From Clostridiales bacterium (GTDB lineage Bacteria > Bacillota > Desulfitobacteriia > Desulfitobacteriales > Desulfitobacteriaceae), in NCBI GenBank assembly GCA_027357125.1, contig DAHVVW010000078.1, positions 1 through 8,122 on the forward strand: a DNA stretch of 8,122 nt, written 5' to 3'. The first letter of the stretch is position 1. The number at the start of each line of letters is the position of its first letter. A model generated the notes under the pieces. That model saw only the letters and a list, made by a program, of their open reading frames with translations, was not told the DNA's origin and made no database searches. The position numbers and the translations under genes are program-made. This document shows positions 1 through 7,417 of this stretch, one piece after another.

Positions 1-1
1 A

Positions 2-409
2 AAAGGTTTTTATGATGGGGTTATTTTCCACCGGGTTATTCCGGGTTTTATGATTCAGGGAGGGGACCCGCAGGGCAGCGGTATGGGCGGCCCTGGCTAC
101 TCTATTAAAGGGGAATTTCGAAGCAACGGCTTCCCTAATGATTTAAAACAGGACCGCGGGGTTCTTTCCATGGCCCGCACCCGCGACCCTAACTCTGCCG
201 GTTCTCAATTCTTTCTTATGACAGCCACGTCTCCTCATTTGGACAGAGAATATGCTGCTTTTGGCAAAGTGATCGAGGGCATCGAAGGTGTGGACAAGAT
301 TGTTAGCGCCAAACGTAACCATATGGATAAGCCGCTCGAAGACCAGAAGATGAAAAAAGTTACGGTCGAAACATTTGGCGTTGAGTATCCTGAGCCGGAA
401 ACACATTAA
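2..409 (+). CDS. Peptidyl-prolyl cis-trans isomerase, cyclophilin type (5' truncated)
   Basis: Cyclophilins catalyse cis-trans isomerisation of Xaa-Pro bonds and help protein folding. The reading frame is open from base 2, so the N-terminus lies outside the window; 135 residues remain. They contain the cyclophilin signature FHRVIPGFMIQGGDP near the start, with the expected catalytic Arg (visible residue 11) and the active-site Phe, Met and Gln (16, 17, 19), followed by the GSQFF segment and the HLD..YAAFGKVIEG segment. The Trp that binds cyclosporin in human CypA is His here, a non-Trp residue as is usual in bacterial enzymes. The C-terminus VTVETFGVEYPEPETH resembles single-domain enzymes of Clostridia. 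About 20-70 residues are probably missing, so a signal peptide or lipoprotein anchor cannot be judged. It converges on the arsR-like gene. Family assignment is firm; the cellular location is unknown. Confidence 0.94.
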   Translation, partial: KGFYDGVIFHRVIPGFMIQGGDPQGSGMGGPGYSIKGEFRSNGFPNDLKQDRGVLSMARTRDPNSAGSQFFLMTATSPHLDREYAAFGKVIEGIEGVDKIVSAKRNHMDKPLEDQKMKKVTVETFGVEYPEPETH

Positions 410-457
410 ATCACAGAAAGTGATAAAAAACCCATCATTACCTGACAGGTTTTCTAA
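410..457. terminator. Possible weak terminator between convergent genes
   Basis: The 50 bases between the two convergent stop codons hold two small hairpins. ATCAC (410-414) pairs with GTGAT (420-424) around a 5-base loop and is followed by six A. Further on, AAAACC pairs with GGTTTT around 15 bases. Read on the minus strand, the second hairpin ends in a run of six T, as expected for a Rho-independent terminator of the arsR-like gene. The stems are short and AT-rich, so termination may be weak. Confidence 0.4.
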
Positions 458-459
458 GG

Positions 460-789
460 TTAATTTTCCGCAAGATGGCGCATAAGTGCTTGGTTTTCCA
501 TTAACTGTTCCGCCAAGATTTCCTGAACTAATTTGAGGATATCCAATACTGCGGGATGTTTGATCCGGTAAAGAACTTTAAGGCCAGCTTTAGTAGAAAC
601 AATGATATTTTGTTTGCGTAAAATCGCTAAATGCTGAGAAACATTTGACTGTTCAAGGCCTAAGTCAGTAATTATTTCACAGACACAGACCTCCTCACCC
701 TGGGCGAGCAGCTCCAATATCCGTACTCTGGTTGGATGAGCCAGAGCCTTAAAGAAATCACTCTTCATCCCTAGAATTTGATTGTGCAC
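460..789 (-). CDS. ArsR/SmtB-family winged-helix repressor
   Basis: A 109-residue ArsR/SmtB-type DNA-binding repressor, the usual size for the family. The N-terminal helix has the family signature FFKALAHPTRVRILELL (12-28). The recognition helix region QSNVSQHLAILRKQ (47-60) is typical, followed by the wing KAGLKVLYRI (67-76). EEVCVCEI at 32-39 aligns with the alpha-3 metal box ELCVCDL of ArsR and CadC, with Cys35 and Cys37 as candidate ligands for As(III), Sb(III) or a soft metal. Only this Cys-x-Cys pair is present. The start is GTG at 789, because the Shine-Dalgarno GGAGGGG lies 7 bases upstream. An overlapping ATG two bases earlier is in another frame and stops after six codons. Neither neighbour is an ars efflux or reductase gene, so its target is unknown; these proteins usually repress their own promoter. 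The inducer (arsenic, another metal, or a thiol/redox signal) is an inference. Confidence 0.93.
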   Translation of the reverse strand: MHNQILGMKSDFFKALAHPTRVRILELLAQGEEVCVCEIITDLGLEQSNVSQHLAILRKQNIIVSTKAGLKVLYRIKHPAVLDILKLVQEILAEQLMENQALMRHLAEN

Positions 790-796
790 ATTAAAT

Positions 797-803
797 CCCC
801 TCC
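797..803 (-). promoter_or_regulatory. Shine-Dalgarno of the arsR-like gene
   Basis: GGAGGGG on the minus strand, with a 7-base AT-rich spacer to the GTG at 789. It decides the GTG start over the out-of-frame ATG at 791 and the internal ATG at codon 8. Confidence 0.8.
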
Positions 804-809
804 ATAATT

Positions 810-861
810 ATTATAATCTCTTTTGCGGATCAAATACAACCACTGCAACCTAACTATAACA
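810..861 (-). promoter_or_regulatory. Candidate promoter/operator region of the arsR-like gene
   Basis: Two -10 candidates are visible on the minus strand. One is an extended -10, TGTTATAGT (861-853), which would give a leader of about 57 bases. The other is a perfect TATAAT (815-810), which would start the transcript almost at the Shine-Dalgarno. Neither has a good -35. The second sits in overlapping short palindromes (ATTATAAT and ATAATTAT), the kind of AT-rich symmetry ArsR proteins often bind. This is pattern matching only. Confidence 0.3.
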
Positions 862-958
862 ATCATTGCACTCGGGATTTATAAAAAGAAAATAAAATTA
901 ACAAAGGCGCAATCCGAAAAAGCTGACAAGAGAATCGACATTCAGATTGAAGAAGAAC

Positions 959-1001
959 AAAAAGAGCCCCTTCTGAGACTCTGCGACAGAAGAGGCTTTT
1001 T
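959..1001 (-). terminator. Rho-independent terminator of lonB
   Basis: Strong hairpin 33 bases beyond the lonB stop codon. The arm at 961-975 pairs with 987-1001 over 15 positions, with one C-A mismatch and one G-T wobble, around an 11-base loop (976-986). On the minus strand the stem ends in a run of five T, as expected for an intrinsic terminator. The stem is A-rich on one side and T-rich on the other, so it could also stop transcripts from the opposite direction. Confidence 0.85.
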
Positions 1002-1033
1002 CGTATTTTGGCTAGTGAGCTGAGCCTTCAGGC

Positions 1034-2680
1034 TTACCCCCTGGAGAAATCCGGGAAAACCACCTGCAGCGCCTCTTCCATCGTGGCAACAGCCACTGTT
1101 GCCACTTGCCGCCCTGCTTTCCCTTCCCCTAATCCCGGCACCAAGTTCTCCTTCGCCACCAAAACCTGATCCAGCCCTGCCTCCCCAGCCGCTTTCAGCT
1201 TGGCTTCCAAACCGCCTACAGGGTGCACCATGCCGTCAATTCCCACCTCACCCGTAGCTGCCAAACCCGCCGGGATGCTTCGACCGGTATAGGCTGAAAA
1301 AAGGGCCAAGGCAATGGCCAGTCCCGCGGAAGGACCATCTACCGGAACCCCGCTAGGAAAGTGAACATGCACATCATAGTCAGCCGAATCCCAATCAGCT
1401 ACCGAGCGCATAGCCGTCAGCACCGTCTCTACAGATACTTTGACTAAGCTTTTATTTTTTAAACGGCGTCCGCTCTGGAGATGCTCTTCTTCTTCAATAA
1501 TGCCGGTTACGTTCAAACGCCCCGAGCGGTTGCCCACCCTCACGCAGCGTGCGGTCACTTCGAGCACCAACCCTTGGGGCGCAGGGTTATGGCACACGGC
1601 TAAACCCCGTACCACGCCAATCCGATCCTCCCGCGACAGCGGGTTTCTTTCCGGATGGGAAGCATAGCCTCCGGCCCGAATGATGCGCCAAGCATCTTCA
1701 TTTTTCAAGAAGCGCTCGCTCTTGCCCTCCGCGAGACCCAGAGCGAGCTGTAAGATATTCACGGCCGCCCGGCCATTGCCTGCATGAAGGGCAATATTTT
1801 CAGCCACATCCTCCTCCAAAGCAACCCCGGCCTGCTCAGCAGCTCTTACCACCAGAGAACTCAAATGTTCTTTCTTCAGTGGTTCAAAGTATATTTCCAC
1901 ACAGCGGGAACGCAAGGCTTCAGAAATGCTTTCCGGCCCTTTACTCGTCGCCCCGATCAGCCGGAAATCTGCCGGAGCCCCTTTCTGAAAGATTTCGTGC
2001 CAGGCGCCAGGAATCCTGGTGTCGTCGGGGCTATAATAATTGCTGTCAAAAAAGACTCGTCGATCTTCCAATACCTTGAGCAACTTATTCATCTGCACCG
2101 GGTGGAGTTCGGCAATCTCATCGATGAACAGAATCCCGCCGTGGGCCTTGCTTACGGCCCCCAGCTTGATCTGGGGGATTCCCGCCAAGCCCAGCATGCC
2201 GGCCCCCTGAAAAATCGGGTCATGGACAGAACCCATAAGGGGGTCAGCGATTCCCCGTTCATCAAAGCGGGCCGTCGTACCGTCAAGCTCCACCAAAGGC
2301 GCGTCAGGTAAAAACGGAGCCCGGCCCCCGGCAATGGCTTCCCGAAGCACGAGGCGGGCCGCTGCCGTCTTGCCTACCCCCGGTGGACCATAAAGAAGCA
2401 CATGTTGGGGATTGGCCGTGCACAAAGCGGCCCGCAGCAGTTCGAGCGCTTTCTCTTGACCCTCGATTTCCAGAAACGAGCGCGGCCGAATCTTTTCATT
2501 TAAGGGAGGGGCCAGGGCAATTGTATTCATTCTTTCCAGCCGTTCTCCCTCACGCACAAGCTCAGTACCCATGATGACACTCTTACCCTGTTGCAGTTTC
2601 ATTTGCGACCGGAACATATAGAGCATAGCCCCCATCAAGACCAACTGTACCCCCAACATCAGCACCAACATGCTATCCAC
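1034..2680 (-). CDS. lonB: ATP-dependent protease LonB
   Basis: A membrane-anchored AAA+ serine protease that unfolds and degrades proteins in the cytoplasm. At 548 residues it matches Bacillus subtilis LonB and is much shorter than classical LonA, because the large N-terminal LonA substrate domain is absent. A hydrophobic anchor covers about residues 4-22. The AAA+ module follows: Walker A GPPGVGKT (98-105), Walker B ILFIDE (183-188), a sensor-1 region around GATSKG (243-248), and Arg candidates for the finger in RSRC (257-260). The C-terminal S16 protease domain has DGPSAG with catalytic Ser451 and the partner Lys494 in GGLEAKLKAA. All catalytic residues are present. GTG at 2680 is chosen because GGAGGG lies 5 bases upstream; the ATG at codon 4 would be 14 bases away. 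It lies 163 bases after the molybdoenzyme operon on the same strand, with no terminator visible between. In B. subtilis lonB is a forespore gene; no clear sporulation promoter was found here. Confidence 0.95.
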   Translation of the reverse strand: MDSMLVLMLGVQLVLMGAMLYMFRSQMKLQQGKSVIMGTELVREGERLERMNTIALAPPLNEKIRPRSFLEIEGQEKALELLRAALCTANPQHVLLYGPPGVGKTAAARLVLREAIAGGRAPFLPDAPLVELDGTTARFDERGIADPLMGSVHDPIFQGAGMLGLAGIPQIKLGAVSKAHGGILFIDEIAELHPVQMNKLLKVLEDRRVFFDSNYYSPDDTRIPGAWHEIFQKGAPADFRLIGATSKGPESISEALRSRCVEIYFEPLKKEHLSSLVVRAAEQAGVALEEDVAENIALHAGNGRAAVNILQLALGLAEGKSERFLKNEDAWRIIRAGGYASHPERNPLSREDRIGVVRGLAVCHNPAPQGLVLEVTARCVRVGNRSGRLNVTGIIEEEEHLQSGRRLKNKSLVKVSVETVLTAMRSVADWDSADYDVHVHFPSGVPVDGPSAGLAIALALFSAYTGRSIPAGLAATGEVGIDGMVHPVGGLEAKLKAAGEAGLDQVLVAKENLVPGLGEGKAGRQVATVAVATMEEALQVVFPDFSRG

Positions 2681-2685
2681 ACGAT

Positions 2686-2691
2686 CCCTCC
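2686..2691 (-). promoter_or_regulatory. Shine-Dalgarno of lonB
   Basis: GGAGGG on the minus strand, 5 bases before GTG at 2680 and 14 bases before the ATG at codon 4. It favours the GTG start. Confidence 0.7.
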
Positions 2692-2843
2692 GTTTCTCTA
2701 CTCCAGCTACCCTCCCCAGGATGATGGTTCAAGGACAAAAGCGGAGCACAGTTTGAAAACCGCACCCCGTATTCTTCAGTAGTTCTGACAGATGTTGACC
2801 CTCATGAGCTATGCCCCAAGGTTCTCTGTTTTTGTGCATTCGA

Positions 2844-5660
2844 TTATGCTTTCTCCACCTTGACCCGGGAGTCGTAGAAGGAGGCGCTGCCCCCGATTTT
2901 GTCTTGCAGGCAGGTATTGCCCACCGACTCGTCCACTCGCATCACATAATTGATGTTGACTCCTGTGCCCCGACGTTTGTCCCCGGGCACAGTTTTACCG
3001 TCAACTATGGTGTCGATGGAGCTGTAATGCCAGTGCCCAAAACCGGAGCTGGCTGAAATGACTCCCGAGCGGATGCCCGGACGCAACCTTACTTTGCCTG
3101 TGATTCCTTCTTTATTCGTTTTGCTCGTTACTTTAATCAAATCCCCGTCTTTAAGACCCAACTTTTCCCCGTCTTTATTGTTCATCTCGAAACTATTCTC
3201 CGGCAATATTTCGGTCAGCCAGGGAGCGGGGCTCGTGCGTGCCTGGGTATGCAAGGAAATCTTGTAGGTATTGGTGATAAACGGATATTCATCATCCTTA
3301 ACCGGCTGATCTTTGGCATCCAACACCGGGATATAGGCCGGCAGCCCGTCAAAAGGCTTGCCGGTCATGCTGTCAATGGTTGTGGCCACTTTCTCGGCAT
3401 AGATGGTGCAGAGTTTGGCGACCTTTTTCTTCATGAACATACCGTCATAACCTTTGCTTTCATCCGAGAAAACACCGCCGCGATCCAGAATATACTTCAC
3501 CTGTTCCTCTTCCGTCGCCCCTGGAATCTTGCCATACTGGGAAGCGTAATTGGCCACCAGTTTCAAATACCAATCCTCTTCCTTGTTCAGCGGCATTCCC
3601 GCGCCGAACCCACTATCTCCGAACCCGGGGAGATCCATCTTCTTCGCAATGTCGATTAAAATATTCTCAAGGGATTTGGCCTGTGGGAAAGCTTTCACCA
3701 TCGGCTGGCGCACTTCGGAAACATCCCCGATCACCGTCGGCGGTGCTCCCATCGTCCCCCATTGTTCCAGATAGGTTACATCCGGCAGGATATAATCAGC
3801 ATACTGGGTCGTATCCGCGATCTGAGGATCGGTGGAGATGAAGAGTGGAATCTTCTTGGTATCTTTGAGTCCGGCGATTATCTTGTCTTTCATGCCGGGA
3901 ATCGACCAGGCCGGAGTGCCATGATGCAGCCAGAAAACTTTTATGGGATAAGGATAGGCATCCAACGTCCCTGCCACTGCTTCTTGGTAAACATTTCCAC
4001 TAAGTGGGAACCAAGGCCGCTTTGCCGGATAGCCATTTTTCTTGAACTCGGTCGATTTTTCATAATTTGCTTTTTCCCTGGAAATAGCTACCCCGCTTGG
4101 TTTTACCGCACCTGGGTGTAGTTTGGCCACTTGATACTTCCCGTTTTTGTCTCCCATATGACTCAGAGCACTGCCTCCAGCTACATATCCACCCCGGTGA
4201 TCAATATTACCGACCAGAAGATTGAGGATACACATGGCTCTGCCCGTCTGAAAGCCATTGGTATGCTGGGCCAAACTGCGGTAAAAATCAGCGACAGCCA
4301 ATTTTCCGTATGAAGTGAATTCATCTGCTAAACGCAAAATCGTCTCCTTGGGGATCCCAGATATTTTGGCATACTCGTCATAGGATTTTTCTTTGGAGCG
4401 TTCAAACAGCAGCTGGAGAACCGTTTTACAGGAAATTCCGTTGACAGTCACCGCATCCCCTAAGAGATCAGCAGCGTCAGCGTCCTTAGCAAGCACCGCT
4501 TTGCCCCCGGCTAAGACCATATAATCATCCTTCGTGCCTCCAAGACCGGCCTCATCTGCACGCAGGTACTTCCGGTTATCCAAGCGCACGAGGTAACCGG
4601 CATCCGACCAGCTGCTTTCTCCCCGTTTCTTGGCGGCATCTGAGTTTGGCGCTTCCAGGAAACTGCGGTCATAACGTTTGTTCTCGATAATCCATTGGAT
4701 CATTCCCATGATCAAGGCGGCATCCGTGCCAGGAATAACCGGCACCCACTCGGCCGATTTAGAGGCCGCGACCGAGAAACGCGGATCAGCCGTTACCATC
4801 TTGCCCCCATTAGCGATAAACTCCGTCATCTTCCGGCTTAGCTGATTCATGGGGAAATTCGCTTCCCCGTAGTTGGCACCGAAATTCAGAATGTATTTGG
4901 CATGGGCAAAGTCGGGTTTAAGGTGATGAGTGCCACCATAAGTGTGATCACTGGAAATATGATGACTCTGCTCACAGACAGTTGTATGCTCAAAAAAGTT
5001 AATTGAACCAAAAGCCGCATTGACGAAGCGTTTAGCGAGATCGGAGCGTCCAGCCTCAATCCGGCCGGCCAGGAAGACAAACTGATTGGCCTTGGGCCCC
5101 AATTCGGGAGCCTCCGGGTCAACCGGGGTCGTGAGGTCGCGCACGGCCCGCAAGCCGTCGACCTTGCCTTCCCCGAATAAATCCCCGCCTTCAATGATTT
5201 CCTGATATGCCTGCTCCCACGAAATAGCTTTCCATTTGTTCTCGCCCCGTTTGCCGGCCCGTTTGAGCGGCTGAGCCACACGCAACGGATCGTAAAGAAT
5301 CTGCATTCCGGCCTGTCCGCGCGGGCAGAGTTTGCCGGTATATTTACGGGCCTCCTGGGGGGTGGTCTCATATTTAAGCGGGGTATTCATGGTCATGGGG
5401 CTGTAGGGATTGCCATCCAGTTTAAGCAAGACCCCGTCTTTCACTTTGCCGCGCAGGCTGCAATCACTGTGACACCCCAAACAAATGGAGTGGACCATTT
5501 TGACACCCGGATCCGTATCCAAAGTATCCGGTTGAGGGCTCCCGTCCTGCCAGCCCGGAATCTTGGTTCCTTCCGCCTGCACAAGAGCCAGAGGGGAAGC
5601 TGCAGCCACCAGTCCTAAAGCCGAAGCTCCTTGTAGAAAGCGCCGCCTGGAAATTTTCAT
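2844..5660 (-). CDS. Tetrathionate reductase-like molybdopterin catalytic subunit (TtrA family)
   Basis: Catalytic subunit of a respiratory DMSO-reductase-family complex, 938 residues. It opens with a Tat signal, SRRRFLQG (4-11), a hydrophobic stretch, and a likely cleavage site after VQA (Ala29), so the enzyme should fold with its cofactor and be exported. A [4Fe-4S] site follows: Cys60, Cys63, Cys67 and Cys112 (CX2CX3CX44C). Cys229 in TVCEQSHH is the best candidate for the Mo/W ligand; Cys is the ligand in the tetrathionate, thiosulfate, polysulfide and arsenate reductases. DPRFSVAASKSAEWVPVIPGTDAAL (split here as DPRFS at 292-296 and PGTDAAL at 310-316) is a typical cofactor-binding region. 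The C-terminal dinucleotide-binding domain spans about 795-930 and ends in GGSASFYD. Overall it resembles TtrA/SrrA/ArrA-type enzymes; the order B-C-A matches ttrBCA. The ATG overlaps the upstream stop (TAATG), with AAGGAGG 10 bases before. The substrate (tetrathionate, another sulfur oxyanion, arsenate or selenate) is not decided by what I can see. Confidence 0.93.
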   Translation of the reverse strand: MKISRRRFLQGASALGLVAAASPLALVQAEGTKIPGWQDGSPQPDTLDTDPGVKMVHSICLGCHSDCSLRGKVKDGVLLKLDGNPYSPMTMNTPLKYETTPQEARKYTGKLCPRGQAGMQILYDPLRVAQPLKRAGKRGENKWKAISWEQAYQEIIEGGDLFGEGKVDGLRAVRDLTTPVDPEAPELGPKANQFVFLAGRIEAGRSDLAKRFVNAAFGSINFFEHTTVCEQSHHISSDHTYGGTHHLKPDFAHAKYILNFGANYGEANFPMNQLSRKMTEFIANGGKMVTADPRFSVAASKSAEWVPVIPGTDAALIMGMIQWIIENKRYDRSFLEAPNSDAAKKRGESSWSDAGYLVRLDNRKYLRADEAGLGGTKDDYMVLAGGKAVLAKDADAADLLGDAVTVNGISCKTVLQLLFERSKEKSYDEYAKISGIPKETILRLADEFTSYGKLAVADFYRSLAQHTNGFQTGRAMCILNLLVGNIDHRGGYVAGGSALSHMGDKNGKYQVAKLHPGAVKPSGVAISREKANYEKSTEFKKNGYPAKRPWFPLSGNVYQEAVAGTLDAYPYPIKVFWLHHGTPAWSIPGMKDKIIAGLKDTKKIPLFISTDPQIADTTQYADYILPDVTYLEQWGTMGAPPTVIGDVSEVRQPMVKAFPQAKSLENILIDIAKKMDLPGFGDSGFGAGMPLNKEEDWYLKLVANYASQYGKIPGATEEEQVKYILDRGGVFSDESKGYDGMFMKKKVAKLCTIYAEKVATTIDSMTGKPFDGLPAYIPVLDAKDQPVKDDEYPFITNTYKISLHTQARTSPAPWLTEILPENSFEMNNKDGEKLGLKDGDLIKVTSKTNKEGITGKVRLRPGIRSGVISASSGFGHWHYSSIDTIVDGKTVPGDKRRGTGVNINYVMRVDESVGNTCLQDKIGGSASFYDSRVKVEKA

Positions 5661-6712
5661 TAGGAAACGACCTCCTTACCCTGACTTGAGATGATCTTTT
5701 TCGGTTCAAAGGCCAAAGCCTTAATCAGCACCACCATCAGCACCACTGCCACCAAGGCCAGCACTACCGCTATCCCCACATCCCCGGAAGTCAGGGTGTA
5801 ATTGACCAGCCTGTCGCCGAAGAGGGGCAGCTTCTGGCCACCGATCACGAGATTGATCCGCATAACCAGGGTGCCAAAAACCAAAAGAAGCGAGGCAAGG
5901 ATCTGCGCTGACAATCTACTGGCCAGCGGCCGGTAGATCAGGATGAGGAAGGGAATCAATAGTCCTACGACATTTTCCAGCCAAACAAAGCTCAGACTGT
6001 CCTGATGCAGCAAATAGTAGCCTGCAGCATACTGATCCGCATGTCCATACCAGAGTATGATGAAATAGATAACCATGAGCGCGCCATCCACCAGCACAAA
6101 CCACTTCAACCAGTTGCTCAGAAGAGCGATACCGGCATAACGGTCCGCTTGCGGAGCATTACGCAGCTTTTCCACCAGGGAGTACCCCAGGATAAATAGT
6201 GCCGTCCCGGAAGCCAGACCGGAGAAGAGGAAGATCACCGGCATCAGCGGGGTATTCCACAAGGCATGGGCTTGAATGTTCCCCATGAGAAAGCCGGTAT
6301 ACCCTTCCACGGCCAGCGCTAAAATAAAAGCAGCGATGCCAAATTTGCGGGCATTTACTTTATTGTCTTTGAACAAATAATAGGTATAGAACACCAAAGC
6401 GAGGGCATACAGAATTAAGATATACGCGCCCCAGGACATGGCTGAAAGAAACTGAAAGTGGCCAAACAAGGTTATAAACTTCCAGGGCTTTTCCAGATCA
6501 AGGATCAGGTGCACCGGCGCTACGGCCAGCAGGCTGAGAGCCATTGCCGCTCCGACCTTACCGATACGCTCCAACCCATTCAGATGAAAAACACCGCCAA
6601 GACTGGTGATTAACATAATACCTGCACTTAGACCGGTATAAAAGAAATAGAGAGCCACCAGCAGACCCCAGTACATTTCTCCGCCGGACGGGAAGAAAGA
6701 GTAAATTGACAT
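5660..6712 (-). CDS. NrfD/PsrC-family membrane subunit (TtrC-like)
   Basis: Integral membrane subunit that exchanges electrons with the quinone pool and anchors the complex. The 350-residue protein has about nine hydrophobic helices, roughly at 14-37, 53-74, 91-114, 126-144, 154-179, 197-220, 242-260, 269-291 and 309-333. Family marks include LDLEKPWKF (from about 71), MSWGAY (about 92-97) and VEGYTGFLMG (about 135-144). No haem-binding motif is evident, as expected for NrfD proteins. I chose ATG at 6712, which overlaps the upstream stop as TGATG with GGGAGG about 9 bases upstream. A GTG at 6715 directly before it is possible and would add one residue. The stop overlaps the start of the catalytic gene (TAATG), so expression of the three subunits is probably coupled. 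Its direction of work (quinol oxidation feeding a reductase, or the reverse) follows from the catalytic subunit and is inferred. Confidence 0.94.
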   Translation of the reverse strand: MSIYSFFPSGGEMYWGLLVALYFFYTGLSAGIMLITSLGGVFHLNGLERIGKVGAAMALSLLAVAPVHLILDLEKPWKFITLFGHFQFLSAMSWGAYILILYALALVFYTYYLFKDNKVNARKFGIAAFILALAVEGYTGFLMGNIQAHALWNTPLMPVIFLFSGLASGTALFILGYSLVEKLRNAPQADRYAGIALLSNWLKWFVLVDGALMVIYFIILWYGHADQYAAGYYLLHQDSLSFVWLENVVGLLIPFLILIYRPLASRLSAQILASLLLVFGTLVMRINLVIGGQKLPLFGDRLVNYTLTSGDVGIAVVLALVAVVLMVVLIKALAFEPKKIISSQGKEVVS

Positions 6713-7308
6713 CACTTCGCACCTCCCAGCAGCTGCATGAGATTGGGTCGGGTAACCCTTTCATCCGCGCCAATGTAGTAGACCTGAGGCCGATTGTTTG
6801 TTTCCGGCTTTAACACCGTGATCTGGTTTGCCGCAATCAGGCGCGCCACTTCGCTCTGAGGATCGTTTAAGTCTCCAAAGGCGCGGGCATTCCCCACACA
6901 AGTGTTCACACAATCCGGCTGCAAACCCGCCTCAAGGCGGTGGTGGCAGAAGGTGCATTTGTCCGCACTGTGACGCTCTTCATTGATGAAACGCGCGTCA
7001 TATGGACAGGCCGCAATACAATACTTGCAGCCGATGCAGCGCTCATAATCAACGAGCACCGTTCCATCCTCCAGCTGGTAGGTGGCCTTCACCGGACACA
7101 CACTTAAACAGGTTGGCTTCTCGCAGTGGTTGCACAAGCGCGGCAAGCGGTGCCGGGATACATGGGGATAATCCCCGCTTTCCACTTCCTCTACCCGGCT
7201 CCGGTACACCCCGAGCGGCACATTGTTCTCACTCTTGCAGGCGACCGTACAGGCGTGGCAGCCGACACATTTGCGCAAATCGATAACCATCGCATACCGT
7301 TTGCCCAA
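6712..7308 (-). CDS. Four-cluster [4Fe-4S] electron-transfer subunit (TtrB-like)
   Basis: The electron conduit between the membrane subunit and the molybdenum subunit. The 198 residues contain 16 Cys in the four-cluster pattern of the DmsB/PsrB/TtrB family: Cys14-17-20-24, Cys59-62-67-71, Cys91-94-97-101 and Cys118-121-133-137. The segments LPRLCNHCEKPTC, RCIGCKYCIAACPYDARFI and ADKCTFCHHRL, and the tail VLKPETNNRPQVYYIG, are close to TtrB-type proteins. There is no signal peptide, unlike enterobacterial TtrB, so it probably leaves the cell as a passenger on the Tat-exported catalytic subunit (inference). The start is TTG at 7308, because GGGAGGG lies exactly 7 bases upstream. The first in-frame ATG, codon 7 at 7290, would be 25 bases away and would cut into the conserved N-terminus. 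It is the first gene of the operon. Confidence 0.95.
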   Translation of the reverse strand: MGKRYAMVIDLRKCVGCHACTVACKSENNVPLGVYRSRVEEVESGDYPHVSRHRLPRLCNHCEKPTCLSVCPVKATYQLEDGTVLVDYERCIGCKYCIAACPYDARFINEERHSADKCTFCHHRLEAGLQPDCVNTCVGNARAFGDLNDPQSEVARLIAANQITVLKPETNNRPQVYYIGADERVTRPNLMQLLGGAK

Positions 7309-7315
7309 AACTTAA

Positions 7316-7322
7316 CCCTCCC
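7316..7322 (-). promoter_or_regulatory. Shine-Dalgarno deciding the TTG start of the iron-sulfur subunit
   Basis: GGGAGGG on the minus strand with a 7-base spacer to TTG at 7308. The in-frame ATG at 7290 is too far away to use this site. A small inverted repeat, CTTTC/GAAAG (7322-7333), partly overlaps it and might slightly influence access. Confidence 0.75.
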
Positions 7323-7347
7323 TTTCGTGAAAGTTCTTACATAGTCA

Positions 7348-7374
7348 ATTATAGTTAAGATTTTCGGCAAGCAA
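7348..7374 (-). promoter_or_regulatory. Candidate promoter of the ttrBCA-like operon
   Basis: On the minus strand a perfect -10 TATAAT (7353-7348) lies 15 bases after TTGCTT (7374-7369). The spacing is short and the -35 is only a partial match, which would suit an activator-dependent promoter. Transcription would begin near 7341, giving a leader of about 33 bases before the TTG start. The symmetrical sequences at 7401-7468 lie about 60-125 bases upstream of that point. Confidence 0.45.
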
Positions 7375-7400
7375 TATAGGGGAAACCGGGTATCCTTGTC

Positions 7401-7413
7401 AGGTAAATTACCT
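7401..7413. promoter_or_regulatory. 13-base perfect palindrome, possible operator
   Basis: AGGTAAATTACCT has two 6-base arms around a central A. It lies about 50 bases upstream of the -10 candidate of the operon. The size and position suit a dimeric regulator, but it does not match the FNR/CRP consensus and I cannot name the factor. The half-site AGGTAA recurs on the minus strand at 7464-7459, 51 bases away. Confidence 0.4.
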
Positions 7414-7417
7414 ATTT

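Noticed and set aside
823..1023. 66-codon plus-strand ORF between arsR-like gene and lonB
   Set aside because: It runs straight through the lonB terminator hairpin, has no ribosome binding site, and has a low-complexity Lys/Glu/Ile composition. It is most likely chance.
1784..2311. 175-codon plus-strand ORF inside lonB
   Set aside because: It is antisense to the AAA+ domain, whose motifs are intact, and has no recognisable family features.
3249..3659. 136-codon plus-strand ORF inside the catalytic subunit gene
   Set aside because: It is a shadow of a conserved molybdoenzyme coding sequence on the other strand.
4886..5371. 161-codon minus-strand ORF in another frame of the catalytic subunit gene
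   Set aside because: It is Arg/Pro-rich with no domain, and overlaps the well-supported frame entirely.
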